A DNA stretch of 64,000 nt, from positions 248,001 to 312,000 of the forward strand of contig NZ_LBIO01000049.1 of NCBI RefSeq assembly GCF_001280505.1. Direction: 5' to 3'. This document shows, in pieces, positions 54,490-62,940 of this stretch (position 1 is the stretch's first letter; every line of letters starts with the position of its first letter). The position numbers and the translations under genes were made by a program. The notes below the pieces were generated by a model. It made no database searches. It worked only from the letters and a program-made list of their open reading frames with translations, and had not been told where the DNA came from. The DNA is from Mangrovimonas sp. TPBH4 (GTDB taxonomy: Bacteria > Bacteroidota > Bacteroidia > Flavobacteriales > Flavobacteriaceae).

Positions 54490-56847
54490 TTATCTTCTTC
54501 TCCCCGAATAGGTCATGGCTTCACCTTTACCAAAACCATAACTGATCCCAAACGTAACAAAGCGACCACGCAAACCAAAATTGTAAGATTCAAATGCGGT
54601 TTGATAAACATACCGCTCCTGGATTCTTGAAGCAAACACATCCCGGATTCCTAAATTTGCAACAATCTTCCCCTTGAATATCTTTTTGCGAAGTCCCAAA
54701 TCCATAAAAGCAAAACCGCTTTGTTCTCCTTGAACGGTTTTAAACCCCGATTGGTAGTTTCCCGTAATTTCCAGATCAAAATCAGCAGGCAAGCCAATTT
54801 TAGTCCCCAAACGGGTTGACCATTGATTGCCTGTAAAATCAAAAACCTGATCTTCGAAATCCCCTTTACGCTCAAAGTAGTTAAAATTGAAATCACCCGT
54901 AAGGGTAAGCCATTTGGCTGGGCTATATTTCCCATTGGTTTCAAAGCCAACAGTTGAGTTGGTACCTATATTTTGTGGTGTTGTGAAGGTAACGTTATCC
55001 TCAAAAGTAGATACACGCTCTACCACATCTGTTGTATAGCGGTGGTAAAGGCTGGAGCTTAACGAAGCCTTTCCTATTTTATAAATACTTGTAAGCTCGT
55101 AAGAACCTGTAAATTCTGGTTGCAGATCTGGGTTTCCTGTGAAAATATTAAAGTTGTTCCTAATGTTGAAAAAGGGATTTAAATCCCATAAACGAGGCCT
55201 AAAAATCCGTCTTGAATAGCCCCCTTGCAAGGAAAAGTCTTCACTGAATTTGTATGAGCTGTGGAATGTTGGAAATAAATTGGTGAAATTTTTGGAATTC
55301 CCCTCATTGGTAGTCGTCAACAAGGTATTAAGGTCTGTATTCTCAACCCTCAAACCAGCCTTTACACCCCAAGTATCATTCTCATAGGCGCCAGTAGCAT
55401 ATACGCCCAACACCTTTTGGTTCCATTCAAAATTATTGGTCAGGTCCTCATTTGTTACATAGGCATCATTTACAAAATCCTGCACTTCAAAATCATTGCC
55501 CACATCATTAATAACATATTGAGCTCCGGTTTCTATGGTAATAACTTTGGTGATAGGATTTACATAATCTGCTTTAAAAGTATAATCTGCCTGTTGGAAA
55601 TTGGTGGCAGTACGTTGGTTGCTATCAACATTATCGCCTTCAAGGGTTGTATCCGTAAATTTTGAAGATTGATCCTTGCCAAAAAAACTTCCTAAAGCGC
55701 TCAACTGAAAGGTATGGTCTTCATTGTTTTCGAAGGTTTTTTTCCAATTGAACTCGTACTGCCATTTTGGGTTTGTTGCGTCGGTGGTTTCATTTCTTAC
55801 CCACTTTGAAATTAAGTCATCTTCGATAAAATGACTATAATTTGTTTGGGAGGGCTGGTCTTCAATTTCATAGGCAAAATTCCCCGAAAGGGTAAGTACG
55901 TTCAATTCGTTTAAATGATAGTCTGTGCCAAGGGTAATATTGAAAAACGCTTCATTTCTAAAATCCTCACCAAAGCTATAAATGGTTTCATTAGTGGCCA
56001 GGTTTCTATTGTCGGCTTCCGTATCCCTTGGTAAGGAACGGTAGCCAACTCCAAACTGAGAAAACAAGTTGAATTTCTCTGTCCTGCGGTTTATACTTCC
56101 GCCAATACTATGGTTGTCCGGCACGCCTGTATTGGCTGAAATAGAGCCATTCCATCCCTTTTTTTCCTCTTTTTTCAGAATAATATTCAAAATACCGGTG
56201 GTTCCCGAAGCCTCGTATTTTGCCGATGGATTGGTTATCACCTCTATGCTCTCTATCATGTCTGCAGTTATAGTTCCCAAGGCGTTCCCAGATTGGTCTG
56301 CAAGTACCGATGGTTTTCCATTGATTAATATTTGCACCCCACTGCTACCGCGTAGGCTTACTTCCCCTTCTATATTTACATTTACAGAAGGGACATTGTT
56401 CAATACCTCTAGAGCACTTACGCCCGTGCTGCTTATATCTGAACCCACATTGAAAATTCGCTTGTCCAATTTAAAAACGGTTTTGGACACCTCACCTTTA
56501 ACCACGACTTCATCCAATTGTTCGGCATCCTCTTCCATTAAAATAACGCCCAAATCTATTTGATGCTTTATTACTTTAAATTCGGTGATTGTAACCGGAA
56601 GATACCCCATAAACGAGACTTCAAATGCTACATTTGGCGCATCTATTCTCATTTCAAACAAACCATTTTCGTCACTTGTAGTTCCCGAAATTAAGCTTTG
56701 CGACTCCAAGGACTTTACAACAACAGTGGCATATGGAATGGGTTGCTGTGTATTGGCTTCAAGTATACTACCCACAACCTTAATCTGTTGGGCTTGAATT
56801 CCTGAAACAACAAAGAAGAATATGCTTATTAGCTGAAAAATTTTCAT
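54490..56847 (-). CDS. TonB-dependent receptor-like outer-membrane protein
   Basis: About 785 residues from the ATG at 56847 (MKIFQLISIFFFVVSGIQAQ, a signal peptide). A carboxypeptidase-regulatory-like beta-sandwich (about 20-105: GSILEANTQQPIPYATVVVKS) is followed by a plug domain (VLNNVPSVNVNIEGEVSLRGSSG, then IESIEVITNPSAKYEASG) and a large beta-barrel ending FVTFGISYGFGKGE. It belongs to the group annotated as outer membrane beta-barrel family, close to TonB receptors. No TonB box is obvious, and no ligand can be inferred. Confidence 0.9.
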   Translation of the reverse strand: MKIFQLISIFFFVVSGIQAQQIKVVGSILEANTQQPIPYATVVVKSLESQSLISGTTSDENGLFEMRIDAPNVAFEVSFMGYLPVTITEFKVIKHQIDLGVILMEEDAEQLDEVVVKGEVSKTVFKLDKRIFNVGSDISSTGVSALEVLNNVPSVNVNIEGEVSLRGSSGVQILINGKPSVLADQSGNALGTITADMIESIEVITNPSAKYEASGTTGILNIILKKEEKKGWNGSISANTGVPDNHSIGGSINRRTEKFNLFSQFGVGYRSLPRDTEADNRNLATNETIYSFGEDFRNEAFFNITLGTDYHLNELNVLTLSGNFAYEIEDQPSQTNYSHFIEDDLISKWVRNETTDATNPKWQYEFNWKKTFENNEDHTFQLSALGSFFGKDQSSKFTDTTLEGDNVDSNQRTATNFQQADYTFKADYVNPITKVITIETGAQYVINDVGNDFEVQDFVNDAYVTNEDLTNNFEWNQKVLGVYATGAYENDTWGVKAGLRVENTDLNTLLTTTNEGNSKNFTNLFPTFHSSYKFSEDFSLQGGYSRRIFRPRLWDLNPFFNIRNNFNIFTGNPDLQPEFTGSYELTSIYKIGKASLSSSLYHRYTTDVVERVSTFEDNVTFTTPQNIGTNSTVGFETNGKYSPAKWLTLTGDFNFNYFERKGDFEDQVFDFTGNQWSTRLGTKIGLPADFDLEITGNYQSGFKTVQGEQSGFAFMDLGLRKKIFKGKIVANLGIRDVFASRIQERYVYQTAFESYNFGLRGRFVTFGISYGFGKGEAMTYSGRRR

Positions 56848-56859
56848 GTTGTTAAAAGT

Positions 56860-56887
56860 CAAAATTATCGGACTGCAAAATTCCAAA
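56860..56887 (-). promoter_or_regulatory. Bacteroidota-type promoter of the outer-membrane receptor gene
   Basis: TAATTTTG on the minus strand (56867 down to 56860) matches TAnnTTTG exactly; TTTG lies 16 nt upstream (56887-56884). The ATG is 12 nt downstream. The spacer is a little shorter than the usual 17-23 nt. Confidence 0.45.
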
Positions 56888-57104
56888 ATAAAAAAGAGAT
56901 ATCCTTTAGTTTTCTTTAAACAATTGATCTACTCCTGACATATATAAAATAGGTAAAATTTTGTCGGTAGGTTATTTCTATGCTTTTGAGCATGTTCGGT
57001 TACACTTAAGCACACAGAACTCGATAGTTTTATGAGAAAGTTAAATAGAGAAATGATATTTAAGCCAACTAAATAATAGAGTCTTTTTAAAGGCCAAGCT
57101 ACGA

Positions 57105-57548
57105 CTAAAGTTCCTTTTTCAAAAACGTTGACCTAATCAAACCTATTCCTGCACCACCAAAGCCATAAGTGGTTATAATAAAACTAAGCCTTATGCTATA
57201 GTGCGAAATTAAGTTTGCCGTGGATTCTGGCAAAAACACCTCAGAACGAGGGTCTATAGTTGGCATCATGGCAAATGCAAGAAAAATACTTGAATTGGTA
57301 AAGGCTCCAATTACCATAGCCCATTGCACGTGCCAAGCTAGAGACAGTCTTGCTGCTGACACCCCCAATATCAAGGCAGTCATTAATAAAAAATCTATAT
57401 GCCCTTGTAATACTCGTTGCGGATCACCAGGAAATATGGATCGTGCTAGTGGCACGTCTGTATAAACTCCTATCAGAGACCAGGCCAAAAGCAACCCAAT
57501 AAGAAGGTAGATTCCGGAGGCCCGCAACAATAGCTTGTTATTTTTCAT
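57105..57548 (-). CDS. Four-helix membrane protein (possibly hydroxylaminobenzene-mutase-like)
   Basis: 147 residues from the ATG at 57548. Four membrane segments: about 9-28, 48-70, 76-96 and 118-138. VLQGHIDFLLMTALILGV has a His followed two residues later by Asp in the second helix region, reminiscent of HabA-type small membrane mutases, but the match is weak. No other motif. An isolated minus-strand gene between the receptor and the thioredoxin gene. Confidence 0.55.
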   Translation of the reverse strand: MKNNKLLLRASGIYLLIGLLLAWSLIGVYTDVPLARSIFPGDPQRVLQGHIDFLLMTALILGVSAARLSLAWHVQWAMVIGAFTNSSIFLAFAMMPTIDPRSEVFLPESTANLISHYSIRLSFIITTYGFGGAGIGLIRSTFLKKEL

Positions 57549-57775
57549 GATACTTTTGGTTGGTTTCACTTGTCTATTATATCATCAACGACATAGAAAA
57601 TTTAAACATCCTATCAATTCACTAATTCACCGAGTACATATCGATTAAAGTTAATCAAATTTGAACGCCCACAAAAAACAGCTCCAAATTAGGAACTGTT
57701 CTTATTCTGTTTCACAGTCCATATTCACTCTCTCTCAAAAAACCATTCCTAAAAGAATAAGTCAATTTTCTTAGC

Positions 57776-57783
57776 TATCTTTA
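57776..57783 (+). promoter_or_regulatory. TATCTTTA -7-like element upstream of the thioredoxin gene
   Basis: TTTTCTTAGC directly before it repeats the text ahead of the element at 38890-38897. It lies 16 nt before the ATG at 57800. Confidence 0.45.
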
Positions 57784-57799
57784 AACAATTATATGCGTT

Positions 57800-58303
57800 A
57801 TGAAAAAAACAGACAATCATCCCGCCAAGTCATCGAGCAGTTCCCCTGAAGTTAAAAAAACGAAGTCCCATCCATTTTGGAGATGGTTTTGGCTCACCTT
57901 TCTTGTGGTTTCTCTTGGCTATGCATGGTATTCATTTTATGTACCATCCAATGATGTGGCCTGGGCAGACAATATGGTTTCGGCCAAGAAACTCGCCACC
58001 GATTCCAACAAGAACATGCTGCTATTTTTTACAGGGGATTGGTGTGTGCCATGCCGAATTATGAAGCGTGAAGTGTTTGCAGATAAGGAAGTCATGAAGG
58101 CCATTAATTCACAAGTTGTACCAGTAATGATCAATATTGATGACCCCAATGCAAAAGAACTGGTAAAGCATTATAAAATTGGAGGTACACCAATAACAAT
58201 TTTTACCGATTCTCAAGGAAACGTACTTAACTACGCAGTTGGTAAGATTGGAAAAACAAAATTCCTAGAAATGCTTGAAAATTTGGGTGAGAATGGTTCC
58301 TGA
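57800..58303 (+). CDS. Membrane-anchored thioredoxin-fold protein
   Basis: 167 residues. A charged, Ser-rich N-tail (1-24), one membrane helix (about 27-46), then a thioredoxin fold in the periplasm with the active site GDWCVPCR (C82, C85), followed by INIDDPNAKELVKHYKIGGTPITIF containing the cis-Pro. This is the Thioredoxin_7/DsbD-gamma-like type. It would reduce or exchange disulphides of exported proteins. The partner reductant (DsbD/CcdA) is not in the window. Confidence 0.87.
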   Translation: MKKTDNHPAKSSSSSPEVKKTKSHPFWRWFWLTFLVVSLGYAWYSFYVPSNDVAWADNMVSAKKLATDSNKNMLLFFTGDWCVPCRIMKREVFADKEVMKAINSQVVPVMINIDDPNAKELVKHYKIGGTPITIFTDSQGNVLNYAVGKIGKTKFLEMLENLGENGS

Positions 58304-58333
58304 TTATGACTTGCGGAGCCTAAAGAAAGTTTA

Positions 58334-58444
58334 CTATTTATGCGATTGACCTTTGGTTAAAAAAAGTCTTTTGGTAGGCAAATCGTGTTCTAAAACGAGC
58401 TCACTTTCGTGTTCTAATGTAACCAATTCATTCAAATTCGACAT
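58334..58444 (-). pseudogene. Tyrosine integrase N-terminal fragment, copy 1
   Basis: 36 codons starting at 58444: MSNLNELVTLEHESELVLEH then DLPTKRLF, nearly the same as the start of the fragment at 60168-60416, then diverging (LTKGQSHK) to a stop. It begins 6 bp after a T-tract terminator that follows a tRNA-Met 3' half, so it is the start of an integrase gene cut by a deletion. Confidence 0.6.
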
Positions 58445-58476
58445 AAAAAAAGCAGTTTAGTATGAACTAAACTGCT
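58445..58476 (-). terminator. Rho-independent terminator after the tRNA-Met 3' half, copy 1
   Basis: Perfect 11-bp stem AGCAGTTTAGT (58451-58461) / ACTAAACTGCT (58466-58476) with an ATGA loop, followed on the minus strand by TTTTTT (58450-58445). It would end transcription of the original tRNA gene just before the integrase start. Confidence 0.8.
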
Positions 58477-58498
58477 TATCTGGATGATTTCCAATTAG

Positions 58499-58540
58499 TA
58501 GCGGGAACTGGACTCGAACCAGTGACCTTCGGGTTATGAG
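58499..58540 (-). other. tRNA-Met 3' half, attachment-site copy 1
   Basis: 42 nt reading, on the minus strand, anticodon loop CTCATAA, stem CCCGA, variable AGGTC, T-arm ACTGGTTCGAGTCCAGT and acceptor TCCCGCTA. Three C's after the loop fit the G-C-rich anticodon stem of an initiator tRNA. The 5' half is absent: beyond 58540 the sequence is unrelated. This is the expected product of integration by crossover in the anticodon region, i.e. an att site. Confidence 0.8.
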
Positions 58541-58732
58541 TAGTTTGAAAACTACCCCGAATTTTACCACTATTGATGCTATTTTTTGCTAAACCATGTA
58601 CGCCATCGTGTACTCTGGTTTATATCAAATTTAATAAAAGGTATGCATAAAAACTCAAAAATTAAACACCAAAGAAACTAACTGTTTGCATATAGCTCCA
58701 TGGGTTCGCGCTTTTATTTGCTTCCCCAAGAC
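58541..58732. other. Spacer beside att copy 1
   Basis: No gene. It starts with a small inverted repeat GTAGTTT/AAACTAC around 58540-58555. Otherwise A+T-rich and featureless. Confidence 0.5.
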
Positions 58733-59518
58733 TTAATCAAAATAGTCTTCATCCAATGAGTAATTAAATGTACCATTAATACAGTTGAATGGGCCAGACA
58801 CTTCTTCTGTATTATTGTTTACCTTTATGTATTGAAATTCAAATGTTCCAGTAATTATTCTACTTACAAGATCGAAATTGGTTATAGTTATTGTTCCTCC
58901 TAACTCACCTTCATAGCCTTGTATATTATTTTCGTAAAAGAATATGATATCTATGTGAGGTACAATTCCATAACTGTATTCATCACTGGTTGGGTAGGGT
59001 GCTAAATTATAAGTACCTTCTTGCCAAGCATTCTCAGGTATATATATATTAATTTCTTTGCTTGTATTATCGGGTATGATTTGTGCGTATGTGCTATTAC
59101 CTTGTAATTTGATATAGTCATAATCATTAAAACCCGAAAAAGTAGCCATATCAATTGCATCTTCAAATTGATTAAACCCATTAGGTTTCATGTCATTATA
59201 TTGTACGCCATCTAAATTTGCTGTCATTAATGCAACACTACTATTTTGTTCACAGCTTCCTAAAGCATCTATAGCAGCTTGTAAAGTTCCATCCTCATCA
59301 CCACATAACTCTATTTGAATTTGTAAATCAGCTTTGTAATCTTCACATAGTTCAGTATAGTCATCTGAATCTGCATTTGCAAAACTTTCTTGGGATTGAG
59401 AGGTGTCCTCTATTACTGAATTACAAACATTAAAATCCTCATTATTAGAGTCGTTATTAGAACAAGAGGAAATAAGTAATATCCCTATTACAGTAAGAAG
59501 GTTGATTGTTTTTTTCAT
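58733..59518 (-). CDS. DUF6252-like lipoprotein
   Basis: 261 residues with lipobox LLISSC (C19) and a Ser/Asn/Asp-rich linker. A helical Cys-containing part (residues about 30-92, with CNS, ELCEDYK, ELCGDE, GSCEQN) precedes a beta domain ALMTANLDGVQYNDMKPNGF ... ISGTF-like RIITGTFEFQYIKV, the pattern of the DUF6252 family in flavobacteria. Function unknown. It is the only intact gene between the two att-like sites, so it may be cargo of the lost element. Confidence 0.7.
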   Translation of the reverse strand: MKKTINLLTVIGILLISSCSNNDSNNEDFNVCNSVIEDTSQSQESFANADSDDYTELCEDYKADLQIQIELCGDEDGTLQAAIDALGSCEQNSSVALMTANLDGVQYNDMKPNGFNQFEDAIDMATFSGFNDYDYIKLQGNSTYAQIIPDNTSKEINIYIPENAWQEGTYNLAPYPTSDEYSYGIVPHIDIIFFYENNIQGYEGELGGTITITNFDLVSRIITGTFEFQYIKVNNNTEEVSGPFNCINGTFNYSLDEDYFD

Positions 59519-59689
59519 CTGGTTTTTATTTAAAATTTAGTGGTTTTTAGTTGGACTAAAACTAGTTATTCAGCTTTATGCAGTTTAAGAAAAATACTAC
59601 AAATTATTAACAAGTTATAAACAAGTCACTAATAATGAGTAGTGATTTTGGATACAATGTTTCCTGCATCAGTATTGCTCGAAGGGACA

Positions 59690-60026
59690 GGGGTAGGGAT
59701 TTTGACGAATAATCTCTATGGCTTGTCGGCTACAGGCCCGAAAAGATATATAAATTAAATCCTGAAAATGGTATTGTCCTTTCGAAATAAACAATGTAAG
59801 ACCCCTAGGAATATTTCCTTTAAAAGGAGAATTATATTACAGCACTCATGGAAAAATAAAACGAACACCCCAAAACGGCACCCAATTTGAAAACAATCCA
59901 ATAAGCTCGATTTATTCTCAGGATTTAGCCTATTCCAATTTATACTACGTAGATACTGAAGATCCCATCATAAAAGTCAACCCAAACAATTCGGGCGAAG
60001 AAATAGCAGTTGATCTAGAAGTTTAA
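59690..60026 (+). pseudogene. Broken beta-propeller-type gene
   Basis: Pieces in shifting frames join into a plausible protein: NNLYGLSA, then EKIYKLNPENGIVLS, then a long frame to the stop at 60024 reading GIFPLKGELYYSTHGKIKRT and SIYSQDLAYSNLYYVDTEDP. The NLY, KI-KLNP and DLAYS-LYYVD repeats are typical of SMP-30/NHL-like propellers. At least two frameshifts and the lack of a start show it is dead. The stretch 60027-60167 after it holds nothing recognisable. Confidence 0.5.
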
Positions 60027-60167
60027 GCATCAAATACCCTTTCCATTCATTGTAATCATAAACACTTATAACTTAAGACGGATAGATATTGCCCCAAGAG
60101 TCATCATTTCTGACACCGGACTCCCTCTAGACGGTTGTATTAGGGCTATTGCACCTTACAGGAACAA

Positions 60168-60416
60168 TTATACCAAAAGGCCATATAGCTCCTCCTTGGT
60201 CTTGTAACGGTTGGCACTGGCGTAAATTGGAGACTGCCCAGTGAGTTTATTCGTCTTAGGGTCTCTAAAGGAAAAGTATACATACCAGCGCTTGCTCAAA
60301 TCTCCATTGGCGGTGTGGATTTTGGGGGTGGAAAATAATTTTTCGGTAGGCAAATCGTGTTCTAAAACGTGCTCACTTTCGTGTTCTAATGTAACCAATT
60401 CATTCAAATTCGACAT
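60168..60416 (-). pseudogene. Tyrosine integrase N-terminal fragment, copy 2
   Basis: 82 codons from the ATG at 60416: after MSNLNELVTLEHESEHVLEH it has SKRWYVYFSFRDPKTNKLTG and SANRYKTKEELYGLLV. That is the SAM-like, core-binding start of Bacteroidota phage/ICE tyrosine integrases (about 400 residues when complete). A stop ends it before any catalytic residue (R, H-x-x-R, Y). It begins 6 bp after the tRNA-linked terminator, in the same arrangement as copy 1. Confidence 0.7.
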
Positions 60417-60448
60417 AAAAAAAGCAGTTTAGAGTGAACTAAACTGCT
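60417..60448 (-). terminator. Rho-independent terminator after the tRNA-Met 3' half, copy 2
   Basis: 10-bp stem AGCAGTTTAG (60423-60432) / CTAAACTGCT (60439-60448), loop AGTGAA, then a T-tract on the minus strand. Same element as copy 1 with changes in the loop. Confidence 0.8.
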
Positions 60449-60470
60449 TATCTGGATGATTTCCAATTAG

Positions 60471-60512
60471 TAGAGGGAACTGGACTCGAACCAGTGACCT
60501 TCGGGTTATGAG
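60471..60512 (-). other. tRNA-Met 3' half, attachment-site copy 2
   Basis: 42 nt identical to copy 1 except acceptor TCCCTCTA instead of TCCCGCTA. It starts at the same anticodon-loop position (CTCATAA), and the sequence beyond 60512 is not the tRNA 5' half. Together the two copies mark at least two insertion events at one tRNA-Met gene, whose intact copy is outside the window. Confidence 0.8.
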
Positions 60513-61234
60513 TTCGAAACCAAAAATTCAAAACCCCATTTCACAAGGGTTTCAAGCCTCCTAATTTATAAAATCGTATTCGTTTTCGTATTCGAAACGT
60601 ATTCAGTTTGATGTCTGATTAGACTTAATTTTTCTTACTCAAATATAAAAGATTTTTTATACCTACTCCCCACTGAAACAAATAAAAATTTCAGCATCGA
60701 AATTCATGTTTTACAACTTCAAATCCACCCATGAAATACATTATCTATATCTTGTTTGTTTCGCTTGGTATTTTTATTTTCTTTCTACTACTTTCCACCT
60801 TTTTATAGTAATTGTAATAAAACGAATTAGCCCATCGATTCTAGCTTGTTTACGACCTCTTTTGTAGTCATCATAACAACATTCTAATTAAAACAACTCA
60901 ATTATACGTAAAACAAACGTTTATTTTACGTATAATTTCTCAAGAAACCTTAATGCCCTTTTTATGGTTCAAATCAATAACATCCGTCTGCCGACTTTTC
61001 AACCGTACCCAAAAACAGACAAAAACTAAAGAGATTTGCAAACTTGCCCCCAATATTGACAACAAAATTCAGGAATATTGCAGCTTTTATTTTGCAATGA
61101 CAACACTGCTTAAGATTTAAAATTCAATATCCTTAAAATTAATGCCTACAATAATATATCTTATCCATTCCTTTTGCGCTCAAAATTTATGGAGTGCACC
61201 ATCTTTTTTATTCTGTTTAAAACTGGCAAATCTT
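60513..61234. other. Gene-poor stretch between att copy 2 and hipA
   Basis: About 720 bp with no gene. It contains the 36-bp nested palindrome at 60901-60936 and is otherwise A+T-rich. Confidence 0.6.
60901..60936. repeat. 36-bp nested palindrome
   Basis: Arms ATTATACGTAAAA (60901-60913) and TTTTACGTATAAT (60924-60936) are perfect inverted repeats of 13 bp, and the centre contains the palindrome AAACGTTT (60915-60922). Only the base pair between 60914 and 60923 breaks symmetry. No T-tract follows, so it is not a standard terminator. It could be an operator, a recombination site, or part of a replication or transfer origin of the decayed element. Confidence 0.75.
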
Positions 61235-62497
61235 CTAATTACCAATGTTTAGATTAAACGCTTTTGACATTAAATCCCGTTCTTTATTAGAAATTCCAAT
61301 TTCTTCAGCAACCTTTTGCCAAGTAGATACTACCGACAGCACTTCTTTAATAATTTCATCCATTTTTTGGTTGTCTAAACGAAAAAATTCCCCTACGCTT
61401 TTCGCTAGATCATAATCCAAAGCATTGTTATCCATATCTATGTTGAGCGCTAAACCGTATTTGTCTATGGACGGGTTTAAGTCGTAAGCAGGAGATAATA
61501 TCCACCCTTGATCGGTAAGTATAAAACCATGGTTCCGCAAATGGTCATCGGTGTTTGAAATGGCTATGTTAAATACTATCCTTCGCCATAGCTGTTCTAA
61601 ATTGTCACTTACCATAGCTCCGTTATTTTGGATGAATTCTGCCAACTCCAAGTAGCTGGCAGGATTATCCCTGATTGTGTCTTCATTATTTCCTGTCATG
61701 GTCATAGCCGAAGCAAAATGAATACGCTGGCCATGCTCTCTATCAAACCTTTTGGTAAAAAAGGTTTTGTAGGGCCCTATAATTTTTTCAATTTTTGAAG
61801 GAGCCATTTCAATGCCTGCTTTTAGTGCGAGTCGATAAGCCAAGAACTCCCACGCTGCTTTATCAATTATATCATTTTTAGCAGGGAACTTAGCTATCCA
61901 GAGCTCTCCACTTTCGTCCAAAACATTTGCTTTTGGTCTTGCTCCCCCTAAAGAAGACCCTGGTGCCATCAAAATGGCAATCCACTTTTTAATTTCTTCG
62001 TTAGCATCATCGTTCTCCAGATTTCTTGCCGCTTCCTGCAATTCCCTTATGGAAGACCAAGGCGGTGTAGGACTGTGTTCACTATTGTCCAAAAAAGCAC
62101 CTTCTTTATCTGTCTTAAAACGTAAAGCTCCCATTCGGCTTTCATCATACACGCCTAAAAGAAAATCAATTTCGTAAAGCGTATTAGGTGTTTCGTTAGC
62201 CTCTTTAGCACGTTGGGCTTCTCGTCTTTTCATTAAGGTTTTACCCCAAGTATCTGGCATACTGTCCAGAAATACTCCAAAGTTTTCTTTATTGTTTGGA
62301 TATTGCGGGCCACTAAAGAATTGGATATCGGGGTCTAATAACATTTGCTGTTTGGACTTCAACCAAACTTTGTCATACTCGAAACTAAAAGCCTTTTTAC
62401 CCTTCGCCAATAGAGCGGATAACACCCCTATTAATTGGGGTTCCCCCAATCCTTTCCAGTGGGCATAAATGTATATGTCTTGTTTACCAGTTGCCAT
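61235..62497 (-). CDS. hipA: HipA-type serine/threonine kinase toxin
   Basis: 420 residues. The HipA N-terminal subdomain (about 10-110) is followed by the kinase core: GSSLGGARPKA (181-190 region) glycine-rich loop, AKFP with ATP-binding K203, the catalytic NTDDH (N315-D318), and SPAYDLNPS with metal-binding D339. HipA toxins phosphorylate aminoacyl-tRNA synthetases (GltX in Escherichia coli) and induce dormancy. All key residues appear intact. It lies about 100 bp after its antitoxin gene, on the same strand. Confidence 0.92.
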   Translation of the reverse strand: MATGKQDIYIYAHWKGLGEPQLIGVLSALLAKGKKAFSFEYDKVWLKSKQQMLLDPDIQFFSGPQYPNNKENFGVFLDSMPDTWGKTLMKRREAQRAKEANETPNTLYEIDFLLGVYDESRMGALRFKTDKEGAFLDNSEHSPTPPWSSIRELQEAARNLENDDANEEIKKWIAILMAPGSSLGGARPKANVLDESGELWIAKFPAKNDIIDKAAWEFLAYRLALKAGIEMAPSKIEKIIGPYKTFFTKRFDREHGQRIHFASAMTMTGNNEDTIRDNPASYLELAEFIQNNGAMVSDNLEQLWRRIVFNIAISNTDDHLRNHGFILTDQGWILSPAYDLNPSIDKYGLALNIDMDNNALDYDLAKSVGEFFRLDNQKMDEIIKEVLSVVSTWQKVAEEIGISNKERDLMSKAFNLNIGN

Positions 62498-62596
62498 ATT
62501 TTATTTCTCTTGTTTTTAACAGATTACTTCACTACCCTTCGATGTTTGGACAAGCTCAACACAAACCAAGTTCTAGGTGAGAGTTAGAAAATGACT

Positions 62597-62884
62597 TTAT
62601 ATTAAATCGAGATCTTGAAGCTTTCTACCAAATTCATCGTCGGCTGCTATCTTCAAAAAATCGTCTTGAAGCCCCAGCACCCGCAGTACATTGAAATAAG
62701 CGCCTATTGTTACACTTGGGCTTCCCGTTTCTATTAGATACAAAGTACTCCTTACAATATCTGCTCTTTCAGCAACTTGCTCCTGAGTTAATTTCCTTCG
62801 CTTCCGTGCCAATTTTATGTTCTCCCCCATCTGTTTGAGCACTTCTTTGTGTTTAGGAAACAGTATTTGCTTCTTTTTACTCAT
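62597..62884 (-). CDS. hipB: HipB-type XRE antitoxin
   Basis: 95 residues, one helix-turn-helix of the XRE type (about 18-75: ENIKLARKRRKLTQEQVAERA, then IVRSTLYLIETGSPSVTI). The N- and C-termini are charged. It would bind the operator upstream and neutralise HipA by complex formation. It precedes hipA with a 99-bp gap, longer than in the classical operon. Confidence 0.9.
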   Translation of the reverse strand: MSKKKQILFPKHKEVLKQMGENIKLARKRRKLTQEQVAERADIVRSTLYLIETGSPSVTIGAYFNVLRVLGLQDDFLKIAADDEFGRKLQDLDLI

Positions 62885-62891
62885 AATGAAA

Positions 62892-62940
62892 TGATTGTTA
62901 TTTCATACAAATGTATAATTTTTGATTGAAATAACAATCA
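62892..62940 (-). promoter_or_regulatory. HipB operator: 14-bp inverted repeats
   Basis: TGATTGTTATTTCA (62892-62905) and TGAAATAACAATCA (62927-62940) are perfect inverted repeats 21 bp apart. The distal half covers the -33 element and the proximal half lies just past the -7 element, so a bound HipB dimer pair or HipBA complex would block the promoter. Confidence 0.8.
62908..62937 (-). promoter_or_regulatory. hipB promoter
   Basis: On the minus strand TTG (62937-62935), a 19-nt spacer, then TACATTTG (62915-62908): exact match to the Bacteroidota TTG-N(17-23)-TAnnTTTG consensus. The hipB ATG is 23 nt downstream of the -7 element. Confidence 0.75.

Noticed and set aside
56069..56563. 164-codon plus-strand frame inside the outer-membrane receptor
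   Set aside because: The minus-strand receptor has its plug motifs here; the plus frame lacks a plausible start context and domain pattern.
58499..60512. Functional tRNA-Met genes
   Set aside because: Only the 3' half from the anticodon loop is present at both places; no 5' acceptor or D-arm is found, so neither can make a tRNA.
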